Shown: positions 43,315-53,903 of the stretch, piece by piece | Layout: each line of letters begins with the position of its first letter | Numbering within the stretch: position 1 is the first letter of the stretch | NCBI GenBank assembly: GCA_009731375.1 | Contig: BJOX01000187.1 | Location: 739,924-802,682 of the forward strand | Length of the DNA stretch: 62,759 nt | Direction: 5' to 3' | Origin: Paulinella micropora | Lineage: Eukaryota > Cercozoa > Imbricatea > Euglyphida | The notes under the pieces: model-generated | Seen by the model: the letters and a program-made list of their open reading frames with translations, nothing else | Database searches by the model: none | What the model was told of the DNA's origin: nothing | Made by a program: the position numbers and the translations under genes

Positions 43315-45597
43315 GGCGGGTAGTTAGTTTCTAGTAATTTGATCGAGCCCGTGTCTGGTTCAGTTTCCTTCTGTCTAAATAAAGACCAAGTGTCTGAAGT
43401 ACAGAATGGGAACCCCTCCCCCGGCAACCTGGTAAAGTTACAACGGATTATGGAGCCTTGGTGGTGCTTCGTCTGCGTGGGCTCGGAGCTGGAGCTATGC
43501 TTCAAGCTGTGCAAACCGCAATAGGGGGGAGGTAAAGTCTTGGCAGGGAATCGGCGTGGGGTGTTCTTCGGCTACCGTGATGATGGCGGCAAAAGTCCAG
43601 CAGTGCTAGGCTGGGGAACATTTTTGCTTTGAGACACTGTGATCAGACTCTTAGTTGCTCGGTTCGAGCATTCGTCAGACTCTTTAGTTCCGTGGGGTTG
43701 AGAACCCAGTGGCGTCGACAAAAGAATTTTGAAATGTTGTTTGGCATTTCACCGAAGCAGGTGACATGCAAAGTGGTGGTGAGAGAGTGACAGGAGGGAC
43801 CCAGCCAAAAGTGGGCGCAGTCGCCAAAAGGTGGGCTCAGTCCTCAGAAGTCCTGCACAACAAAGAACCGGTAGGTTACTCATCACAAATGTGGGCGACA
43901 AGGAAGAAACTTTGAGTGGTCCTTGTCGTTATGTGTGGCATGTTGGCTACACTAGCAAGAGGTGTGGCAGCCCCCCATCAAGGGCGACACCTGAGAACAT
44001 GTAAAATGTTTAAGGACAATAAGGGAGTGCATGCAAGCACAAATGACTTGTTCGTTTGCCATGTTGGGCAAAAAGTTGTTGACAAATTTACCGGTGGTTC
44101 CGGACATTTTTTCCAAAAGTTGGCTGGGCAGCAGGTGGTGCTGTCTGCTGGTTTCGGCTCTTTCGTGGACAGTAGTTGATGCTGAGGACAGGTGAGCTGT
44201 GGGACAGTTTAGGGACCTTATGGGCCTCGTTTTCTACGGTTTTGGCGCAGTGGTTTGGACATTTAAAGGACTTAGTTGGTCATGGTTGGACTTTGGGAAG
44301 TGAAGGAGGAAAATGTTGTTGTTCATGGTCATTGGGTTGAGTTTTAGACGGTGACGTTCAGTATTATTATTTGCAAAGGTGTTGGCCAGGTGGTATGTAT
44401 GTTTTAGTGAGCAGCCTTCGGTTTTGGGCGACGGTTGCACGTTGAGTTTTCCTTGTTGCATTCGGACAGTGGCATGGGACGTTAAGCTATGAAGACTGGT
44501 TATTAAGCAGGGGGGAGTGTGGAAGATTTGTTCCTTTTCTTTTGTTTGTGCTTCGACGTGGCTCTTGTGTAGTCTGGGAAGCAGGAGGGCGGCTAGTCGT
44601 CGTTTGTTGTAGCAGTGGGGACGTAGGGGGAGACCGTCATAAGACATGGAAATTGTTTTTGTTTTTTTTGTTCCTTTTGGGACGGGACAGTTGTTGCTCT
44701 TTCTCTCCTCTCTCCTCTCTCTCTCTCTCTCTCTCTGACATGCNNNNNNNNNNCTGACTTGCTAGCGTAGGGCAAGGACCCTTGGTCCCTTTTTGTATTA
44801 CTCAGTTCATTTTTTTCTTCTCTCTTACATTATGGGATAAGAAGGTAGGGGGACATATACGTTTGTGTGAGATCATACTTATATGTCTGGTTTGGTTTCA
44901 ACTTGGCTAACTGCGATTGTCGATTGCATTTATGTCGTAGTTGTTGATGTGAACATGGTGTGTGTTATTTCTATGTTTGGTGGAGGAGACATACTCAATA
45001 TGTGAAGAAGTTTGTTTGTTGTGCTTATGTGTTGCTATATTGCCGAACTCCACTGGAGACGTATGATAGCTCACTTGCTCATTTCGTTATATTTTCTAAT
45101 AGTTTGTTCGTTGTGCTTGTCAGCATCTCGTCCATTTACTTGGTTGTGTTCGCGACACTGTTGAGCATACATTAATGTATTTGACGTTGACATATACATA
45201 TATGTATCTTCATAATTTGCGTGTTGGTCATTTTCCGTGCGAATTGTATGGATTGCTCATGTATGTGATATTAACAGTGATGTTGATGTGCTTATTGCTT
45301 AACGTTGTGTTTAAGGTGTTGCTGTTTGAATTGTGACCATATTTTATTAATTAACTTGTTTGACTGTTGTCTGGCTTTATGATATTTACTATGTTGGCGG
45401 GGGGTGCTCATATCGGCCGCTATTCCTAAATAGGGGGGGCTATGGACAAATTTGTTAATATAGTATTTAGTCATATCGGCCTATACATGTTGTACATAGG
45501 TATTAATAGTTCTGGTTCTGGTGGCAGTCAGTTCCTTCATAGGAATGATCATTGCTTTACCTTTTATACTCAGCCGTATTTCCTTTATTTAAGTTTA
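43315..45597 (+). repeat. 2.26-kb tandem unit, copy F
   Basis: Full unit with a 10-N gap at 44744-44753 after the (CT)n tract, where a few bases are duplicated (TGACATGC then CTGACTTGCTAGCG). It shares the G deletion with copy B and the GATAAGAAGGTAGG variant with copy E. Confidence 0.95.
44744..44753. other. Assembly gap (10 N)
   Basis: Ten N within copy F. Confidence 1.
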
Positions 45598-45728
45598 GGC
45601 GGGTAGTTAGTTTCTAGTAATTTGATCGAGCCCGTGTCTGGTTCAGTTTCCTTCTGTCTAAATAAAGACCAAGTGTCTGAAGTACAGAATGGGAACCCCT
45701 CCCCCGGCAACCTGGTAAAGTTACAACG
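45598..45728 (+). repeat. 2.26-kb tandem unit, copy G (first 130 bp, array right end)
   Basis: Starts with GGCGGGTAGTTAG and ends abruptly after GGTAAAGTTACAACG, where other copies continue GATTATGGAGCC. The sequence that follows is unique and leads into a gag-like gene. Confidence 0.95.
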
Positions 45729-45869
45729 TAGTTAGCTCTCTTGCAGTTCAGTTCTGCGTTTATGTCTTCGGATCAAAGTAGCTGTGAGCAACCTGGCTTT
45801 TAACGAAGTCTCCCGGCAAACCGCAAGTGAAAGGTTGGGTAAGGTCCGTGAGTGACCGGTTTATACCTA

Positions 45870-47043
45870 TTCATCGGTCATGAGCCGTTGGGATAGTGGT
45901 TCATCACAGTAATACACGAACTGGAAACAGTTCTTATCACACGCACCCGTCTATGACGGTGTCACAGAACATCTTCAAGGAGTGTACTGTCCGCTAGAGG
46001 AATATGCTTACGGTATTAGTACAATTCTCGGGGACATGGTTAAAGATGCATTTCTCGATGAGGTAGCTGCTAAGAAGAAATACGGATGGGATTTAAGTCG
46101 TATGAGCAGCAGAGGAAGCAGATGAACCAAGAGAACCGACTGAAAAAGATTCACCAGACGTGAGTGAAGAAAGTGAGGAAGAAGACAAAGAGAAAGACGC
46201 ATCATCCTCAATGACATCAACATTATCACGCACAAGACGATCAGACACAAAGAAGAAAACACTAGAGAAGCCGAAAGACTATGCGAAATGGAGTAATGAG
46301 CAGAAGGTAGCTTGGGAGGAAAAAGCGAAGAGAAGAGCGAGACGAGCACAAACGAGAGCAGTGAAAAGCATACACAGTGTGACGAAGAGAGCATACAAGA
46401 GGGAGCAAAAATATTTGCAGCGATGTAAATTATTTCAGCTACTCATCACCATTGCATTCTCTAACTATAAGGTTGTCGCATATCTCAGAAGCCGTAATGC
46501 TCAAGATCCGTTCGATAAAGTCGGCATTGTCAAAAAAAATACGGACAAATTTCCGGAGCAGCAAGATATTTGGAGGAAAAGAAGTTCAGAGAGAGAGCTC
46601 CTAGAAAGAACGAAGACGTAGACGCCTGGCTCACCAGGTACCTACTGAAGAAAGAATGGCTTGAAAAGCTAAGAGGAGAGAGGTTCGAAGAAGACGAATC
46701 AACAAACCGGTTGCTAGCTATAGGGAAGCTGAGTACGCACCCAGCCTAATAGTATGGTGCTAAATACTTTGCTGATCACTATCGCATGGCACCAGCCATA
46801 CGACCCAAGCACAACGACATGGTTGAGGCAGCTAGAGAGTTTTACGTGCTTTGGGAGGCAACCAACAGACAGAAGAAGTATGAAAAAGGGAAGAGTAAGA
46901 GCAAGTACAAACAAAAAGGTGAGTACGGGGGCAAGCATGATGGGGTAGTGACAGAACGGAAGGAATGGTGGCTCACTGCAGTTTGTTATAACTGCAACGA
47001 GACTGGTCACACTAGTACTAAACGCTTTTGCCCTAGTAACTAA
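45870..47043 (+). pseudogene. Decayed gag-like gene with C-terminal zinc knuckle
   Basis: A chain of open segments in shifting frames: VTEHLQGVYCPLEEYAYG and GDMVKDAFLDEVAAKKKYGW (about 45945-46100), then an acidic to basic region (46160-46500) with KDYAKWSNEQKVAWEEKAKR. Next come EDVDAWLTRYLLKKEWLEKL (about 46612) and, from 46786, VEAAREFYVLWEATNR ending in CYNCNETGHTSTKRFC. The last is a zinc knuckle of spacing C-x2-C-x4-H-x6-C, typical of nucleic-acid-binding Gag proteins of retroelements although the final spacing is wider. At least three frameshifts occur, one near the A8 run at about 46532. It directly follows the array, whose units carry a decayed version of the same knuckle, so both probably derive from one retroelement. 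Its stop codon TAA (47041-47043) lies inside the terminal repeat of element 2. Confidence 0.6.
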
Positions 47044-47255
47044 TCATTCGGACAACTTGGGGGTATCAGCTTTTCCGAAATTTTCCTATGATATATAGGA
47101 ACTTTTCCAAAACGAGTGGAAATGAAGGGGAATTAATTTCCTAATTATAAAACATATTAAAATAGTATTTAAAGATGTTTTTATTAGTTGAAATACACTT
47201 TAATTTCATCTCCGGAGATGGGTGAGAACCGATCTGACACTGTAATTTTTATAAT
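47038..47255. repeat. Terminal inverted repeat, left end of element 2
   Basis: Matches the reverse complement of 57671-57887 with a few substitutions. The tip is AACTAATCATTCGGACAAC followed by TTGGGGGTATCAGC. Confidence 0.92.
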
Positions 47256-47789
47256 TTTTTGTAGTGTCGGTGACTACGAATGCATCATTAAAACAAGCTG
47301 CCACCATGCACAACTTGCTGCGTTAATTTGTTTTGTTTGATTCCTAAGTATGTTTATTAATAATATTCAGAAATATTTACTTTGCATAGTGTAATTAGCT
47401 ACAGATGGGGTGGAAAGGCTAGGGTGACACACAGGGTGGGGGGGGGGGAGGGGGGAAGGATAAGATGTCAGGTGTGGCTACCACAAATAAAACTCTCAAT
47501 AAATCTATTTAATACATGCAAACGTAATTATAAACGCAAAATATAGAACTTATAGTCAGCAAGATTAGAAACTTATCTTACTCACTTACTTACTTACTTA
47601 CATCCTTCCTTACTTACTTACTTACTTACTTAGATGCTAAGGGCTGCGCGTTTCGCTTCTCGTCTTCTTCATTTCTCCTTACTTGCTTGCTTACTTACTC
47701 ACTTACTCACTTACTCACTTACTTAAATGCTAAGAGCTGCGTGTCTTAAGACAGCAACAAGGAAAATCAACGCCTGAGCGCCATAGACG
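47256..47789. other. Subterminal region of element 2, left; no gene
   Basis: Includes a G run near 47438-47455, the 96-bp inverted block 47455-47550 with two AATAAA motifs, and ACTT microsatellite (about 47578-47630 and 47690-47725). Confidence 0.8.
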
Positions 47790-49574
47790 CTAAGGCAAAC
47801 TCAACAAATTTGGGGAGCTGTTTGGACTGTTGCTGGTACTAGTACCGCGTGGGGGGGTTGTGTTAGATGCAGCGCCAGCTGCCATGCGAGCGATCAAATC
47901 ATCCAATAGCATATCTCTGTTGCTCTGATTGTTGTTTTGGTTATTCATGCCGTTGTTGTTTTGGTTATTCATGCCGTTGTTGTTTTGGTTATTCATGCCG
48001 TTGTTGTTTTGGTTATTCATGCCGTTGTTGTTTTGGTTATTCGTGCTGTTGTTATTATGGTTGTTGTGGTTATTGTGGCTGCTCTTTTTTTTCTTCTCCT
48101 TCTTTTTCTTCTTCTTCTTTTTCTTCTTCTTCTTTTTCTTCTTCTTCTTCTTCTTCTTCTTCTTCTTCTTCTTCTTCTTCTTCTTCTTCTTGCTGGTTTG
48201 ATTTCTTCTTTCTCTTGTTGCTCTTCTGCTGTTTGTTACCCTTGTCCTTTTCCTTTTCTTGCTCTCTATCCTTTCTTTGCTTCTCCTCTCTCTCCCTGTC
48301 TAGCCTATCCTTCCTGTCCTGTTCTAGCAGTTTCTTAATGCTTTCAGTTTGCTTGAAGATAGCCTGGTTGACAAGGCGCTCAACGTCGGCTTCCGAAACA
48401 CCGGCGGCCGGTGTGGGATGCTCCTAAAGTAGTAAAGAGAGAGAGAGATAGAGACTCAGGGAGACAGAGGTGGATTGATTGACCGTTTGCTCTACCTTGG
48501 AGGGCTTTTTCCCTTTGCCTTGGCCTATAAGAAACGGTATACCCTGTACTCGGTAGGTCCGGCCCCTACAAAAAAAATTGAACCAAGCAAGAGCGGATGA
48601 AAGTTGAGTTTGTTACCTTTACTAGTACTCTTTTTCTTGCCCTTGGATGAGCTAGTTGGTGGATCATCTGAATAACAAAGCAAACCAAAATAGAAAGAAC
48701 CAAACAAGGATGAAGTCTGTTACCTTGCTCCGCAACTTCAGCGTCCTCCTCAGCGTCCTCCTCATCTTCGCACAAATACACACGCAATACAATACGACAT
48801 CTCACACAATGTGCACGTGGGTACCAAACTTCAGTTTCTTTGGCCTTCCCGAAGACCTAGGCACGGCACCGCTGCCTGCTCTCTTGCGCTAAAGGTTGAG
48901 GACAAGAGTGGGGCAAACATGATGGAAGAAAGCATATCTGACCTTATTTGCTTCCAACAGTAGCAAAAGCTCCTTCTTCCTCCATACGCAGAGTAGCGGC
49001 GGATGTGTCGGGTTCCCGACCCAAGGTAGGAACGCGGGCTTGACGTCCTTCTTAAAGTCGAGAGGGGACTTATCAAGCATGCAGGAATGCTTCAGGTTGA
49101 AGCCAAAGAAACCCATTAACTGATATTAGATCTCGTTGGCCACGCCATCACCGTCAGTATCGACGTTGCGTGCAGCAAAAATAGCACGTTTGGATCCTGC
49201 AAAAGCTCAGATACAGATATCATGTGTTGCATACGAAATAAAATATTACCTCTGTTGATTTGCGCAGGGGTCTTCTTGCGCCAACCGGCGGGGAAGGTGA
49301 TGAAGAGACTGTCATGAATAAAACAAATAATATAGGAAAAGTTTTGTGAACACATCAAACGTTGGAGAAAAGGGACCCGGGAGCACAGGGGGAAACTTCT
49401 CCCTCCGATGTCTCCACTTGCGTGTCCCCCTTGAGCTCAAACCTGTTGTACTTGAGAAGTCGGACATCCAGCGCGAGCACCCCCTCCCGGCTCTTATTGT
49501 CGTCCGTTGTGAATTTGAAAAGCAAGCTTATATTCAAAGAAGATGATGATGGTGATGATGAAGAATTAGAAGAA

Positions 49575-49575
49575 G

Positions 49576-49634
<59 letters not shown>

Positions 49635-49680
49635 TAATAATAATAATATAACAATAACAACGTGTAACAATAACAATAAC

Positions 49681-49744
<64 letters not shown>

Positions 49745-49810
49745 TAACAACAACAACAACAACGTGTAACAATAACAATAACAATAACAATAATGACAAC
49801 AACAACAACG

Positions 49811-49877
<67 letters not shown>

Positions 49878-49878
49878 T
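49575..49878 (-). repeat. (ATA)n/(TTA)n with (CAA)n patches in a gene B intron
   Basis: Near-pure AAT repeats on the plus strand with ACAACAACAACG insertions. A further tract lies at 50114-50182, at the other end of the same intron. The unique DNA between them (49879-50113) shows no coding homology to element 1. Confidence 0.95.
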
Positions 49879-50125
49879 AGTGCTTCTCTGTCAATGGCTG
49901 ATGCATTTCTGCACATGCGCCTCCATCGTCTCACCCGTGAGGGGAGTACGAAGAATTGACGATAAGCTCTAATGACACCCCCGCAAGGGCAGTTCCAACA
50001 CTTCCAGACGGGCCGGTATGTTCAATGAAAATACTGGTGGCACCGACGGGAATCGAACTGGCCACAGGGCCCATATGGTAGAACTTGACCACTGGGCTAT
50101 CACGGTGTCCAGAATAATAATAATG

Positions 50126-50183
<58 letters not shown>

Positions 50184-50867
50184 CAGTCTTGCCAGTCCTT
50201 GCCGGAGATGAACTCGAAACAGCCCTTGGCCGCCCAAATGCGAACCTTGCCAGGCTCTACTGGAGGTAAACCCTCCGCCTGCTCTTCTCCCTCGCCTTGG
50301 ATTACCTTAGGGACCTCGCCCTCCTCCTCGTCCTCCTCGTCGTCCTCCTCTTCCTCTTTCTTCGCATCCTCCTCCTCTTTCTTCTTCGCTTCCTCCTCCC
50401 TCTTCTTCGCTTCCTCCTCCTCCCTCTTCTTCCCTTCCTCCTCCTTCTTCTTCGCTTCCTCCTCCCTCTTCTTCGCTTCCTCCTCCCTCTTCTTCGCTTC
50501 CTCCTCCCCCTTAAGCTTCTTCGCTTCCCTCCTTCTTCTTCTTCTTCTTCGTCGCTTCCTCCTCCCTCCCCTTCTCCTCCCTCTCCTTCTCCTTCTTCTT
50601 CTTCGCTTCCTCATCCTTCTTCTCCTTATCCTTGTCCTTATTTTCCTTAACCTTCTCCTTCCTACTTGGCGCATCATCAGGCTTCAAAACTTGTGTTTGT
50701 TTCGTCTGTCTTTTGTGTCGGGGACCCGCTTCGTTGCCCAAGCCGTCGTCCCAGGGCTTCCCTTCATCCTTCTGTAGTATTCCATGTAGATTCCACGTGT
50801 AGTAGAAGCCGCGGACCAACTCATCCCGGTCCCTTTTGCCCTATTACATATGTTGGACGGAGAGAGA

Positions 50868-51311
50868 AGAGAGAGAAGAGGAGGAAAAGAGAGAAGAAGA
50901 CAGAATGAGAGAGAAAACGAGAGAGAGAGAGAGAGGGAAAGAGAAAGAGAGAGAGAGGAGAGGAGAGGAGAAGGAAAAGAGAAGGAGAAGAGAAGAGAAG
51001 AGAAGGAAAAGTGAGAAGAAGAGAGAAATGAGAGAGAAAGAGAGAAGAAGAGAGAAATGAGAGAAATGAGAGAGAGAAAGAGAGAAAGAGGGAGAGAGAG
51101 AAAGGGAGAGAGAGAGAGGAGAGGAGAGGAGAGAAGAGAAGGAGAAGAGAAGAGAAGAGAAGAGAAGGAAAAGAGAGAAGAAGAGAGAAATGAGAGAGAA
51201 AGAGAGAAAGAGAGAGAGAGAGAGAGAGAGGAGAGGAGAGGAGGAGAGGAGAGGAGAGAAGGAGAAGAGAAGAGAAGAGAAGAGAAGGAAAAGAGAGAAG
51301 AAGAGAAAAAT

Positions 51312-51342
<31 letters not shown>

Positions 51343-51388
51343 GAGAGGAGAGGAGAGAGGAGAGGAGAGAAGAGAAGAGAAGAGAAGA
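50868..51388. repeat. (GAGA)n-rich intron of gene B
   Basis: About 520 bp of GA-rich repeats with a higher-order pattern (GAAATGAGAGAGAAAGAGAG blocks near 51025, 51185 and 51307). It fills the intron 50841-51428, which element 1 lacks. Confidence 0.95.
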
Positions 51389-51787
51389 CAGACAGTAATA
51401 TTAAACAGACGCAGGCAAACAATCTTACCAGATCATGATTGGCAAAGACTGCGGGTGGAATCTCCACACTATCAAACGGCAGCTCCTCTGTGGATCCGTT
51501 GATAGTGAGAAAGATTTCCCCCGCGAGTTTTTGCGAATGGTTTCCAAGCTCTTTGCGATATGTTTCTTGGGCAGACCAGCAAAACACGAAATGATCAAGA
51601 GTGGACAACATACCAGCGGTCAGAGATGATCCTATTCAATTGTTTTGCAAAGCGAACACTGAACACGATCATAAATTCAAAAGTGAAGGTCATTGAAAAG
51701 GTGGCACCGGTGGGGTCTCTAGTCGTTGAAAATGGAATGGGGGCTGGTCTCATAAAACTTTGTGCATGATTTTTATTAAGAGGCAAC

Positions 51788-52419
51788 AATTATAGATCGT
51801 GCAAGTAGCATTCCCGGTCTTTCCAAGGTCCAGAAGGATCGGGAATGGAATTCTTTTTTTTGACATAAAATGCTCTGTGGAGAAAACTTTGCATGAATTT
51901 TTGTCAAGACCGACATTCTCGACAAAAATTCATGCAGAGTTTTCTCCACAGAGCATTTTATGTTAAAAAAAGAACCCCATTCCCGATCCCTCTGGACCTT
52001 GGAAGGATCGGGAATGGTACTTGCACTATCTATGATTACTTCCTTTTGACACAAATAATGCATGAATTTTTGCAATCATGAATGTCGGTCTTGACAAAAA
52101 TTCATGCAGAGTTTTCTCCACAGAGCATTTTATGTAAAAAAAAAAGAATTCCATTCCCGATCCTTCTGGACCTTGGACGGATCGGGAATGGTACTTGCAT
52201 GATCTATAATTACTTCCTTTGATACAAATAATGCATGAATTTTTGCAATCCCGACATTCATGATTGCAAAAATTCATGCATTATCTGTATCGAAAGGAAG
52301 TAATTATAGATCGTGCAAGTAGCATTCCCGGTCTTTCCAAGGTCCAGAAGGATCGGGAATGGGATTCTTTTTTCTGACATAAAATGCTCTGTGGAGAAAA
52401 CTCTGCATGAATTTTTGTC
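51788..52419. mobile_element. Cluster of four 154-bp MITE-like units in alternating orientation
   Basis: Units: 51788-51905 (truncated), 51921-52073 (inverted), 52093-52246 (inverted), 52266-52419. A full unit runs from GACAAAAATTCATGCA to TGCATGAATTTTTGC, a 14-base terminal inverted repeat. Inside are CTCCACAGAGCATTTTATG and GATCGGGAATG on one or both sides of a CCTTGGAC core. The spacers, variants of AAGACCGACATTCATGATT, are themselves mutually inverted, so the cluster forms large palindromes. No coding capacity. Confidence 0.85.
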
Positions 52420-52516
52420 AACACCAAACTTTCATGCGTAAATGTTGTTGTTATTCGAATTCAATTATCTTCATCAATATACTTACTATTGCGTATAGCA
52501 TGCTTATTCAAATTCT

Positions 52517-52572
52517 TCTTCTTCTTTTCCTTCTTCTTCTTCTCCTACCTAAGTTCTTCTTCTTTTTCTTCT

Positions 52573-52603
<31 letters not shown>

Positions 52604-52729
52604 CTTCCTACTCTTCTTCTTCTTCTTCTTCTTCTTCTTCTTTTCTTCTTCCTTCTTCTTCTTCTTCTTCTTCTTCTTCTTCTTCTTCTTCTTCTTCTTC
52701 TTCTTTCTTCTTCTTCTTCTTCTTCTTCT

Positions 52730-52764
<35 letters not shown>

Positions 52765-52795
52765 TTCCTCTTCCTCTTCTTCTTCTTCTTCTTCT

Positions 52796-52832
<37 letters not shown>

Positions 52833-53190
52833 TCTTCTTCTTTCTTCTTCTTCTTCTTCTTCTTCTTCTTCTTTTTCTTTTTCTTCTTCTTCTTCTTCTT
52901 CTTCTTCTTCTTCTTCTTCTCCTTCTCCTTCTTCTTCTCCTTCTCTTTTTCTTCTTCTTTTTCTGCTTACATACATACATACATACATACATATCTTCCT
53001 CCTCCTCCTCCTCTTCTTCTTTTTCTTCTTTTTCTTCTTTTTCTTCTTCTTCTTCTTCTTCTTTCTTCTTCTTCTTCTTCTTCTTCTTCTTCCTCTTCCT
53101 CTTCCTCTTCTTCTTCTTCTTCTTCTTATTCTTCTTCTTCTTTCTCTTCTTCTTCTTCTTCTTCTTCTTCTTCTTCTTTCTTCTTCTTCT

Positions 53191-53237
<47 letters not shown>

Positions 53238-53376
53238 TTCTTCTTCTTCTTCTCCTTCTTCTTCTCCTTCTTCTTTTTCTTCTTACATACATACATACAT
53301 ACATACATATCTTCCTCCTCCTCCTCCTCCTCTTCTTCTTCTTCTTCTTCTTCTTCTTCTTCTTCTTCTTCTTTCT

Positions 53377-53423
<47 letters not shown>

Positions 53424-53715
53424 TTCTTCTTCTTCTTCTCCTTCTTCTCCTTCTTCTTCTTCTTTTTCTTCTTACATACATACATACATACATACATATC
53501 TTCCTCCTCCTCCTCCTCCTCTTCTTCTTCTTCTTCTTCTTTCTTCTTCTTTCTTCTTCTTTCTTCTTCTTTCTTCTTTCTTCTTCTTCTTCTTTTTCTT
53601 CTTCTTCTTCTTCCTCTTCCTCTTCCTCTTCCTCTTCCTCCTCCTCCTCTTCTTCTTCTTCTTCTTCTTTTTCTTCTTCTTTTTCTTCTTCTTCGTCTTC
53701 TTCTTCTACTACCAC

Positions 53716-53747
<32 letters not shown>

Positions 53748-53761
53748 CTTCTTCTTCTTCT
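52517..53761 (+). repeat. (TTC)n tract with four (CATA)n modules
   Basis: About 1.2 kb of TTC/TTCC repeats punctuated by TTCTTA plus (CATA)6-7 plus TCTTCC modules at about 52574-52601, 52969-52994, 53284-53310 and 53473-53499. This shows a higher-order duplication. The 390- to 480-residue frames here are repeat artefacts. Confidence 0.95.
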
Positions 53762-53903
53762 TGTGGATAGTGGAAAGACTTTTCTGCGCAGGGAGAGCTC
53801 CACCATCACAGTTGTCACAGAAACATCAAGCTCTAGTAATAAAAAGATAATAAATAAATGATCTTGTTAATGACTATTAGTCTAAGCAGTTTCTCATTTA
53901 TAG

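Larger units (their letters stand above)
47790..51611 (-). pseudogene. Gene B of element 2, multi-exon K/E-rich protein, unknown function
   Basis: Counterpart of the leftward gene in element 1. Exon segments in order: 51611-51429 with KLAGEIFLTING and DSVEIPPAVFANHDL; a 588-bp GT-AG intron (50841-51428) full of GA repeats; 50840-50183 with LVRGFYYTWNLHG and GKPWDDGLGNEAG, then KKREEEA repeats and IWAAKGCFEFISGKDWQDW. A TTA-rich intron follows, then 49532-49377 with LLFKFTTDDNKSRE and QVETSEGEVSPCAPG. A 68-bp intron (49309-49376) comes next, then LFITFPAGWRKKTPAQINRG. Then come KRAIFAARNVDTDGDG and MGFFGFNLKHSCML with VGNPTHPPLL. The 3' part (48427-47790) has ERLVNQAIFKQTE, a K/R/E coil and four NNQNNNGM repeats. 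An in-frame TAA (49126-49128) interrupts it. Function is unknown. Its place beside the transposase suggests an accessory role in transposition, which is inference. Confidence 0.62.
51612..53903. promoter_or_regulatory. Divergent intergenic region of element 2
   Basis: Between leftward gene B and the transposase. It holds a MITE-like cluster (51788-52419), a pyrimidine tract (52517-53761) and a short possible exon near 53790-53832. No promoter motif was identified; divergent placement is the only basis for the label. Confidence 0.35.

Noticed and set aside
12285-45728. Repeats considered as a CRISPR array or an rDNA array
   Set aside because: The 2.26-kb units have no spacer structure and no rRNA-like sequence. 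The host is eukaryotic.
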